64,000 bases of DNA from Dipetalonema caudispina (Eukaryota > Nematoda > Chromadorea > Rhabditida > Onchocercidae), in the NCBI GenBank assembly GCA_013365325.1, contig JABVXV010000248.1:1-64000 (forward strand). Reading direction: 5' to 3'. The position numbers and the translations under genes are program-made. This document shows, one piece after another, positions 54,317 to 64,000 of the stretch. The notes under the pieces are model-generated. The model was not told the origin of the DNA. It saw only the letters and a program-made list of their open reading frames with translations, and did no database searches. The number at the start of each line of letters is the position of its first letter. Position 1 is the first letter of the stretch.

Positions 54317-57300
54317 GCTGTCTAAAACATTACTAAATCTATGTGCATAAATATATTTACACTTTAAGGGTTTTTAAACGATGTTCCTTAAAATAATGGG
54401 CACCACAGATCAAATAGGCGTTAATTAATATTTTTTAAAAATGAACATGGAATATTGTGATATGATCATTAGGGAAAGAATTATGCAAACGTATCTGATT
54501 AAGCTAAAAAATTAAAAATTATTTCATATAAGAACTTGAAATCTCTCAATATCTATAATAAATACAGAAAAATGACGAGAAAACAGGAAAGTACACTTTG
54601 TATACATCCTATCGTTTCCATCAATGATTCAAATATGTCCCTTTGGTAAAATACTATTATATTCAAAATCAATTTGAAAAGTAAGCTCCACCAAAAATGA
54701 CTTCATCCGATCAAATAAGATCAGCGATCAGTCTTTCAAAAAGGCTTGAGATCTGAACATATAAATTATAAAGAAGAAAGGTATTTTACGATTTGTGAAA
54801 AAAATTGCTTTTTATTGTGGACACGATTGGTTCCGTTAAGGCAACAAATAATTAGCTAATGTTAAAGGTTCCAGGATCAATCGGCTAGCTTTTTTCCATG
54901 GGATAGCTTCTATTATGAAAGTTTTACTTCAACGATTTATTAAACTTTGCTGGTAACGTAAGTTGCTTCAACAATGAATCCACCAACCAACATCCACTTC
55001 AAAAGAACAACGACAAAACCAAACAGAATCAGCAAAGTAAATATTATACACTTGCAAAAGTTCGTAACATTTTGCAGCACGAGAATATTTTCCACATTAT
55101 CCTACTACACGGTAAGTTATACCGCATAGTGTTTTAACTGTCGAAAATAAACTTGAATTAGAAATGATCAAGTTATTTAATTTAGTCATTCATTGACAGA
55201 ATTAGCATAATTTATTAATAGCACAATTATTTGCAAACTTCTGTACAAATGACAAAAAGACGTGATAAGGCAAAAAAAGTGAAGAGGAAGCTTTAGAAAA
55301 GAATCGGAAGAATAATCATTTCATAATGAAACGATAAGATATGTTTCTATTTGAGTTCTCTACTCGAGTACTCAATTTTGACGAACTTTTTTCTATTCTC
55401 AAAACCAATTCACAGACCATTCAATCCAATTCATTAACCCGCCATTCTACAAATATTAATTTGTCAAGCGGTATTGCTAAATATTAGTTCCGAAATTACA
55501 TTACCTTAAAATTCTATTTTGCTTCTATCTTTCTATGTTATGTTGAAGGAGTAAATATTTGAAGAATTAATAGTGTGAAAAAAAATCTTTTCAACAGTAA
55601 CATTTGGACTAAATGAATTTCGTGAAGACAATGTGCCATTTCGACGAGGTGCAGGAATTATATAATATCAAGAAATCTCTGCAGTATTATAAATCTCGTT
55701 GACAACAAACCAAAGTATCCCGATCTGAAATTTAAGATTTGAATTTCCTCCTGCAACAATCTTTTCTCGATTGTCTATTTGCCATATTGTACTTACATTT
55801 CCGGCAAGTTGAGAATATATTTTTAAGCTTCTATTAGTTAACCTTGTCTAACAAGAATCCGAATGATCCAAACTGATTAATTTAAGTGTTAATTTGTTTA
55901 ATCGAGGTCAGTGGAATTCATTTAATATGGATTCAAAAGTTTGTCGAATAGGAGTCTAAGTATGAGTCAGCAGAGAGGACGAAAATGAAAAACTTTAATG
56001 TTTGCAAAAGGGTTTAAATTACATAAGGAAATAAAGTTACCGATTCCAGTTCTGATTTTACTGCGGTACGGGAATGTGCTAGCAAATCAGATTGTTTTCA
56101 CTTTTTACTAATTACCTTTAAGAAGGAACTTCCGGCGCTCATCGTCTAACATCTAACAAACAGAATAAAAGATTGTCATTGTAGATGAAAAGTATGTTGC
56201 TTGGATGATATCAAACTATTAATGAGGGAACAAACTCGAGAACCAACAAGTAAACATAAAAAGTATTGGAGAAGTAAATCAATGTCCACTAATAAATAAA
56301 TCTTTAACTCCAATATCTGAACTATTAATATAGATTGTGCAATTGTGATAATAATGAAGTACTTGAAATTCAGCACTTATCCAATTAATTCACACTTTCA
56401 ACGTGTGTTCAATAGATATGAATTAATTATTGCTGCTTCTTTGTTATTATCGTGGTTATTATTGTTCGGAACAATGGAAGAAAGAAACTTTGGAGATTTT
56501 TCTCTGTCTTCTTTAATAAGTATTCCAACAGTTTCATCGAAGAAAAACACCACTAATGATACTTCCTCAAAATGACTATTGAGATTGGAAGGCTATGGTC
56601 ATTAGGATTATTTGATTTTTTCTATTGGTGATAGGACAAATGTCATAGTCCGGAAATTAAAACATATTACAACTTCACAATTCGAGCTCCTTTAGCATCC
56701 TTATCGGCAATATCATCTTACTCAAAAAACCCCTTAATTAATTAACTTGATTAGCTCATTACTGGGACTAAATCATAATAATGATAATAATAAAAATAAC
56801 ACATTTAGGATAGATATAGGAGAACAGGAATTTGTACGAGACGTTGAATGAAGGTTAGTATTGGCATGCCGGAATGTGCCATCTCTGAAGGTATGCTATG
56901 CTGTTCAATGCAATCCTGAAATTTTTCATTGAAATAGTACACAACAAAAAAATGAACCCGAAGGACCGGAAAAAACATATCCTATGCCATCAAATATAAT
57001 ATCACTATTCATTAATACTACCACAACACATCAGTGCGAGCAAACAGGAAAGAAAATTGCAATGCCTATTCCCTTTTTGCATAATTTTCTTATTTCAATC
57101 TTTTTTTTACAAATTAATTTATTAACACTTTTGTAACTTTACTTTTCCATTTAAAACATTAGTGATAACCCATCTGCAAAAATGGTCAAAATGGCTAATT
57201 AACAATGACCATAAGGTGATAATAAGAAGGAATAAACAGATAGGTAGATAAAACCAAATGATGAAAAAAAAATCTTAGCAGTGAACTGATAAGATACAGA

Positions 57301-60300
57301 AGTTCTTATGCCATGGGATATCGGTAGTTGAACTACCGGGTTTTTGGGTTTCCGGTATTATACTTACCCGTCTACTCTAGCTTGTCTCTCAATTTCAGAT
57401 ACTCGAAACTACTTTCGATGGATGATTAATGGTCGGAATTAAAAGTGCATGCGATAAATCTATGAATTTCCAAAACTAGAAATATGAATAGAGATCAGAA
57501 GTGAAAATATGATGAAAGACATAATTTGATAACGCTATAAAAAAAAATAAAAATTTACCGCATTTATAGAGAGAAGACCAATTTTGCTTTTCTTAAAGCA
57601 ATCCGGTTGCCAAGGTAAATCGACTTCCATAATCTCGATCGATATTCAATTGTTCAACAAATATTTGTTAGAGCTTGAAACACGCGTAATTTTGAAATTT
57701 GAACTGATTACTCAAATTATGCATTTGTTTAGGAGCTAATCATCGATAATTAAAAGGGAAAAGCAAGAGAAGATGACATTTAAGCAAAGAAAATAAAATA
57801 AAAAAGCGCCAATCAATTTGGCATTTCATATGCAACAAACTTTGAACGAATTGCGAGAGAGGAAAATGAAAGGAAAGAAAGCTTAATCGCAAGACTGATG
57901 GAAGTATTCGAATGAGTAATAGAAATGAACAAAAGATAAGTAACGACATTAAGGCTAAATCGAAAGCCATTCTTCAAAGTTTGAGTCTATTACAAATTGA
58001 TGAAAAGAGGAGAAGTTGAATGAAATGAACTTGTTTGAACTGAATTGATTGGAGCTTGATGAATTTGAATTTGAATCGAGCTGAAGCGAAGTCCTCTTCA
58101 ATTTGATACGATTTAAGTTAAGTCGGAATTAATTATTTAAAAATAATGCATGCTATTACTCTCAACAACCATTCTGCAATATCCAGCGCAATCTTACCCA
58201 TGCTGTTACTGTACTAATTTTTGGATCAACTTGCATTGAAAAAACAGAGAGTCAATTTCGTAGTCTAAAATTTTGCTTTGTAAACACATATCCAATATAT
58301 CCGCATATTTTAGTAAAGATTGAATGGTTCCCGGAATTGTTTCCCTCGAATTTTCTTTTTTAAAGATGATCGGATAGTTGTCATTAATGAAATGGAAGCA
58401 AAATATTTAAATTGAAATTTCTAGAACAATTATTCCGAGAAATCCTTATTCCACAAATCTCGAATTCTGATATTAGCAAAATGCAGAAAACCTCTGAGTT
58501 CTTGAGCCTCCTTAACCATATCACCACTATGCCATTTCGGTTGGCTGACTGTTCTACTTCCCATGGTAGTACTACGACAACAGATAAACTAAAGCTTTAG
58601 TTAAAAAAATTATTTCTGAAAGTCACTATCAGTTAATTAGACTGACAATAAGATCTTGGATTAGCTGTCACACTCCGATTTCTTCCAGTTACCATTCTCA
58701 ACCGGTGTTGTACTCAAAAATTTGTGCATGAAGCATGAAAGATGGGAAATTGCAGCTCTACATGAAATTAGATGTCATAATGTGTCAGTATGAGAGATAT
58801 GATCGGTTGCGATATACAGAAAGAATGCTTTCGTGACAGGTTTGATCGGATAACTATCGAAGAGCGGATCAATTTGGGGAATGAGTCATTTCCGCTAGTA
58901 TCATCTGATGACAGCCTGAATTTACAATCAATTTTTACGCTAAAAAATCAGTAAAAACTGCCATTCATATATATGGTGAAGAAAAAGTCAGGAACGGCTT
59001 GAATCAATTTTAATTCTGGGTGATAATCACAGATACAGTTCTGTTTGATGACTTGTTCATTAATTCGATATAACTTGAGCTTCGAAATAAATCCGTCAGA
59101 GCAGATAAAATTGTCTTGAAGCGAAGTAAATTTAAGGAACTTCCATAAAATGTGTGCATTGTAAATGGATCGGCAGAATTGATTTTCCGATTATTGCAAA
59201 AAGTTAATTTTTCGAAACGATGGCAATTGAAAGAACGTTCTAATCCAAAATTAATCCCATTCCTCCCCTCATCAGCCGATCTACTCGTATTCCATTTATT
59301 AGTCGAAATATTGGCAGATCATAGTAATTTATTTCAGAAATTTAAATAAATTATTGAAATGCAATAATAATGGATGGTGACCCGATGAGGAAGAAATGGT
59401 AAAAAGAAATGGAGGTCGCAATACATTCAAAGAGAAGGGTCGTTATAGGGAAAATAGATGGTCTTTTGATCGCTAATTGCAAATCATTTGTTCACTCCAA
59501 ATGTAAATAATATGTGTGACCTCAAAATGAACTAAACTCATCAACTTCATCGAAATGGAAAAAGTAGTAAATCTGTTTTTTCAAATTTCTAATTTCTCGA
59601 AGCAAGCATTTAACAGAGAGTGAATGATGCATGTGATGAGCTTGATAATGTGGGAAGTAGACAGAGATAGCTAAGACGGAAGAGAGAGGAGAAATCATTA
59701 AATTTGAAACTTTTTCATAATCATTCATTCCATAATAGAGTGACAATAGAAGCATCCCTAATTTTAAGAAAGATGAAACGAGAAAAAGCAAGCAGAAGCA
59801 ATGGAGGGAGAGAAAAGAGGCAAAGTACAACTAACAGCTTATTTCTTGGCTTATTCTCACCCTTATTTAATTAGTTAAAAGTGAAGAGAAATAAGTTTCG
59901 AAATATATCATACTGATGCAGTGAAATGTGAAATGAGCTTTAATATCTCTAACTACCATTAGTCATTAACAACGGGATACCGGTAAACCGGAAAATTGAA
60001 GATAATGCTTTTCGGCCAATAAAGCTTGCTTATGATTACTTTTTCTTAAACATTTCTCTATCAGTAAGTTGTTGAAGCAAAAACTAAACAAACAAGAAAT
60101 GGATCCGATTGATGAGCTGTCAATAACGAGAACGATATATTCAAGAGAAAGAATGACCATTCGAAACGATATTGAATTCCTTCATGGATGACCAAAACGT
60201 TGTTGAGACAGCTTAATGTTTAACAGAGAGCTAAACAAGTAATTCATTAATTCGAAACTTTTTTTAATAAGATTAAATTCGGTCACAATTAGAATAAATG

Positions 60301-60505
60301 ACTCATAACGAGGTAAGAAAGGAAGGAAGGAATTAGGGAGAGAGAAAATAAGAGGAAGCAATGAGGAAATAAGAGAGAAAGGTGAGAAGAAGTAAAAGAA
60401 TATATGAAGTAGGTGGATATCCTCAACTTTACCACTCCAATTAATCCATTTGTTCAATTCACAAATGAAAGTATATACGAACTACATATGTTCACATATG
60501 CAAAT
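54317..60505. other. Gene-poor interval
   Basis: 6.2 kb upstream of the PDZ gene. No phase-consistent gene is visible. The notable content is strand asymmetry: purine-rich tracts on + around 57750-57900, 59640-59820 and 60300-60380. The minus-strand open frames over these tracts are Leu/Phe/Ser-rich products of that composition and not convincing proteins. Confidence 0.5.
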
Positions 60506-60880
60506 TCACAATGTTTGATTAGCCGGCGGTGTTTGCATAGGAGAAGTTGTGGGAGGAATGAAAATGAGCGAAGAAATGAAAGGAAAAGATAACATCGCAA
60601 GAAAATGGTAATTATTTGGTGACACAAAATGACAAAATTCGGCTGGTATAAACGGACTATTCAAAGGATTGATGTTTGCAAGACTTATAATATTCAGCAG
60701 CATAATGTCTAACAGCGGAACTGAAAATGAATCAAATTTTTGATAAATTGAAATTTTTTGGATTAACTTTCTGATTGCGAATACACCTGAATTTTCACAT
60801 CTGTTTGGAATTGAAATTTCTTCAAAATCTTTTTCAATAAAAAATTCTTCTTCAGAAGGTTGTCTTTTTAAACATCTCAT
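60506..60880 (-). CDS. Hypothetical small protein, weak candidate
   Basis: A 124-codon minus-strand frame starting with an ATG. The first 35 residues look coding (acidic, SEEEFFIEKDFEEIS), the rest is hydrophobic and Pro/Asn-rich. A GTGTAT donor-like site after ENS and a CATTTTCAG acceptor about 65 nt on could define a small intron. I recognise no family. The acidic start is what lifts it above chance open frames; it may still be random. Confidence 0.2.
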   Translation of the reverse strand: MRCLKRQPSEEEFFIEKDFEEISIPNRCENSGVFAIRKLIQKISIYQKFDSFSVPLLDIMLLNIISLANINPLNSPFIPAEFCHFVSPNNYHFLAMLSFPFISSLIFIPPTTSPMQTPPANQTL

Positions 60881-61020
60881 GTTTAGGAAAAAAATCTATT
60901 CTTAAATGTCAGTGCTTCAGCTTGTTTGTCAGCATTAAATGAGATCCTTATATCGTAAGTAATCTAGATTTCCGAATCGTAAAAAAGTAACGTTGCTATA
61001 AGATAGTACTACCAACTGTC

Positions 61021-61203
61021 CTATTCATCTTCTAAGTCTTCATTAGAGTAATGGACATCATTCATATGCTGATGTTTTATTGGTTGCTTCTGTAGAAGTT
61101 GCTTTCTTACAAATATCATTAATTCATTAATTAAACGATTAAATTGCTCTAACAAATAATTTGCTATAATTACGAAAAAAATAATAAAAACAAATGACAA
61201 CAT
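61021..61203 (-). CDS. Hypothetical small membrane or secreted peptide, weak candidate
   Basis: A 60-codon frame with an N-terminal hydrophobic stretch (LSFVFIIFFVIIANYLL) acting as a possible signal anchor, a charged middle, and an acidic end (SNEDLEDE) directly before the stop. The order of hydrophobic, basic and acidic blocks is protein-like. It lies 140 bp upstream of the 60506-60880 frame on the same strand, but I found no phase-correct splice joining them. Confidence 0.2.
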   Translation of the reverse strand: MLSFVFIIFFVIIANYLLEQFNRLINELMIFVRKQLLQKQPIKHQHMNDVHYSNEDLEDE

Positions 61204-64000
61204 GGTAATTGTCTTATGAAATTATTTATAAAGAAATAAAATAGGATGGAATGAATTGTCGAATAGCTCAATGTTATGTATTTGTGCATGACTTTTGCCG
61301 TCCCATCTGCCAAGATCGCCAGGTAGGACTTTATCATCCAAGGTATCATCCGCTCGTGATGTATTTTCCCCTACAAGTGAAATGAAGCAGAAATGGATTC
61401 TGAATGAATCTCTGAATGCCTATGGAAACAACAAATATGGATGTGATTAATGTTGAACTGATTATTGGTATATTACTGAAAATTTGACAAGTGCGAACAC
61501 TATACTACTGATGAGTGAAGTTCAAGGACCTACTGATTGGAACGAAATGTGAGAACTATTTATCATATCAACTGCTCAGGCATCTGTCCCATTGGGTATC
61601 TTTCTTTTTTGAGAAGTTACCTGAGAGAAGCTAATAATGCTAGATTTTGGACTAGTCGTTTACAGGATATTCTCTTAGAATACTTGGACTTCTAAGAATA
61701 TAATCTATCATCCTTTGGTATAAGAAAAATAAGTCAAAGAATCACAAGTACATTTCTTAAAGAACTGACACATAAAACAAAATTAATGAACTTGAAATTG
61801 AAAAATTCTTTCGCAGTTTAGTAAAAGTACACACATTCTTTAGAAAATCTACTAGTCAAAGTGTGTTATATCATGAAGATGTCAAACGGTAGCGTACAGT
61901 TCAATGAAATCATTTCAATGTTTATGGGCTTATGGTACTCAAATGTTGCACAAATAACGAAAATGGGTAGAGATATCGCGGAACTTCGTCTTCGGAAAAC
62001 TTTCTTAAGGCCTCCTTTTCAACAGCATCTCATTCACTTTGTCGGGAACTTTCTGTCAATGGTTCCCAACCTGATAATATCGAACGGCATACTTACTACC
62101 TACTTTTCTCATAATAATATCACTCATCATAAATCCTTTATGAAGCTGCGTTGTATGCATAACAAACCAATGTTTTTTTCTGAGAATAATTCTTTTAGTC
62201 ACTGTATTAGAAACCAAAAGATTTTTCATTCGAAATAGCAAATTCGAAGATGAAATAAATAATTGTGGAAGAAATTGCTCAGCTGGCAATAAATAACCAT
62301 CAGAGAGGTGTTGATGGTTTCCCGCATTATCAATATGAAGTAAAAACAGAAGAGCTGAATTTAGAACTTAGGCAGAATATGACGAAAAGGTAAGTAAGCT
62401 GACAAACAACAATAGAGCTAGCAGTAAACATTTGTAAAATTTCAAAAAAAAAGAAATGTTAACAAGGATTGGTCCACAAATTCTGAGGTAAAAGAATTGA
62501 ATGGCTCTTGAAGAGGAACGGAAAACGAGCACAGTTCGCTATATAATCTGACAAGAACACCAATTCCGAATAATTAAGATTAGTGAAGCATACTTAAGAA
62601 TTAACAGATGCTCAAATGCAAAAGACTACAACAGAATCATTTATTTATGCCACTCCTCCAAATACTATTTACTTTTACTGAATATTTTGTTGTCACTTTT
62701 TCTCGGAATTTCTGAATAAAATTTATTATCAACATTCATTTATGAAACTACTCGATGAGTGATCAGAATGATTGGACGATCTGTTTGATAACATATGGAT
62801 GTGTCAATTGCAATAATCAAAAATGTTTGGAACATTGTAAATTGGATTGATGAAACGAAATCGATCGATTCAAAGTACTTCAAGTATTCGATTACTGTAA
62901 ACATACTATCCATTTCTCTTGGTGTCATTCCATCCCTTTTTTGAACTTTTCATAATGAATCATTTCAGAAGTAACAACTTTACAGATTCCTTCCTTACCC
63001 TAAAAAAGCATTTCGGTTCTTCTACTCAATGAAGGAAAAACGATATCCCACAATATGTACCAAACAAAATTGAAGTGAAGTTTTAACACCCTTCTCTCAC
63101 TGGTCAAGCTACAACATTCTTCATCGGACGATGCTGGTTGATAGATGGGTAAATTTAAATGGGACGATGTTTCGGAAAGAAATTTCAGTTTTACTCATTT
63201 TTGATAAATTTTTCAAGACTTTGTTTTCCAGAAAAAATAGACGAACTACCCGTTGCATTTTTCGTCATGCTTTGCTGGTAGCTGGGATATAATCTCGAAA
63301 TAATTCGCAGCAACAAGTAAAACATTTTTCAAATTAGATTCTTCTGGAAATAAAGCAGAGAAGAAAAGTAAATATTCTGGACTGGCTTGATTAATCCATT
63401 TTTCCTCCAGTAAATCCTTTAACACTTTGTGGAAGAAACTCAATGCATTTAATATTGAAAATAGTTTCCAGAAGTAACCACTAGGATCACGAGATGCTTA
63501 TATAACTTTCTCCTTTCTTTCTTCTGAATCCATTCTATCGCTGAATCCTTCAGATGGAAACATAATTCCACAGCATTGTGCAATGACTGATACTTCCCTA
63601 ATCTCTCTTATTACAAATATTAAACAGTTCCATGCTGAATGGAAGTAGTAAGTATCATACATCAATGCATTATACAAATATTCATGTTTATTCATACCCT
63701 TACATTGAAGTAAGTGGTGGTATCAGTCCAGTCACTTGTAGCTAAGAATAAAAGCATTGTTGAAAGCGTTGATTCAGTTTGTAACAAAAAAAAAAGAAAA
63801 AAAATATGGTTTGAAATTTCATTTTAATTTAACTGTTTTCTTTTCTAAATGAAGTCGTTTGCTTCGGCTTGTTAAAGGTTAACTGAAATACGAAATAATA
63901 GATAAACAGTATTAAAAAGGTATAAGATAGCAAAATTAGCTTCAACTGCTGTGTTAATTTAAGTTCTATTTGAATTCCAACTTATAGCGACAAAAATAAT
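61204..64000. other. Gene-poor end of window
   Basis: AT-rich. A 125-codon + strand frame at 61861-62238 overlaps a 77-codon minus frame; neither shows family motifs. One minus-strand segment at 63246-63497 reads more like protein and is listed separately. Confidence 0.45.
63246..63497 (-). other. Possible coding exon
   Basis: The minus-strand frame is open from about 63497 to a stop at 63246, and residue content is balanced and protein-like (KVLKDLLEEKWINQASPEYL followed by a Leu/Val/Ala-rich helix). No initiator or clear acceptor was found for it, so it might be a terminal exon whose partner lies upstream or beyond the window. No family recognised. Confidence 0.2.

Noticed and set aside
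57309..57339. Short hairpin GGTAGTT-G-AACTACC
   Set aside because: A 7-bp stem with a 1-nt loop in AT-rich intergenic DNA, with no T-run or gene end beside it; likely chance.
57740..60457. Several Leu/Phe/Ser-rich minus-strand frames
   Set aside because: Their composition follows directly from the purine-rich + strand tracts. They look like membrane proteins only because of base bias.
61861..62238. 125-codon + strand frame
   Set aside because: It is longer than average but has biased, random-looking composition (many Asn, His, Phe, Ser), no motif, and an open antisense frame over part of the same DNA. Not enough to call a gene.

Overview
The window looks like nuclear chromosomal DNA of a nematode, most likely a filarial or other spirurine worm. 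It is strongly AT-rich, genes have many short exons with TTTCAG- or TTTTAG-type acceptors, a likely spliced-leader (trans-splice) acceptor lies 1-22 nt upstream of several start codons, and each recognisable protein is a conserved animal family. I see no prokaryotic operon, rRNA, tRNA, CRISPR array or intact transposon. Exon structures were built by hand from splice consensus, reading-frame phase and remembered family motifs; in all eight gene models the exon lengths sum to a whole number of codons.

Layout. 1-2897: no firm gene. 2898-11392 (-): a 20-exon SAP-SPRY-P-loop protein of the hnRNP U/UL family with a very long linker. 12747-20120 (+): 26S proteasome regulatory subunit RPN1/PSMD2, 17 exons. 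20753-21436 (+): Snapin. 22087-23936 (-): FAM8A1-like RDD-domain membrane protein. 24978-28464 (+): NAF1, H/ACA snoRNP assembly factor. 29241-34113 (+): AP-3 adaptor mu subunit, with an exon-like insert in one intron that would act as a poison exon. 34114-42880: 8.8-kb interval holding an orphan membrane-segment exon-like ORF (36448-36579) and a GC-rich, foreign-looking broken reading frame (40684-41130). 42881-46104 (+): cytosolic aspartate aminotransferase. 47509-54316 (-): a protein with a C-terminal PAR-6-like PDZ domain. 54317-64000: gene-poor, with a few weak small ORF candidates.

The genes do not form one pathway. Two themes recur: RNA and RNP biology (hnRNP U-like, NAF1) and endolysosomal or membrane proteostasis (Snapin/BLOC-1, AP-3 mu, RPN1, FAM8A1/ERAD). 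Snapin and AP-3 act in the same lysosome-related organelle pathway and sit about 8 kb apart, which may be coincidence. Two head-to-head pairs (hnRNP U-like/rpn-1 and FAM8A1/NAF1) leave spacers of 1.0-1.4 kb that could be shared promoters.

The observations most worth checking are the GC-rich island, the candidate poison exon and orphan terminal exon around the AP-3 mu gene, the paired juxtaposed splice sites in rpn-1, the enlarged linker of the hnRNP U-like protein, and the unplaced PDZ protein.
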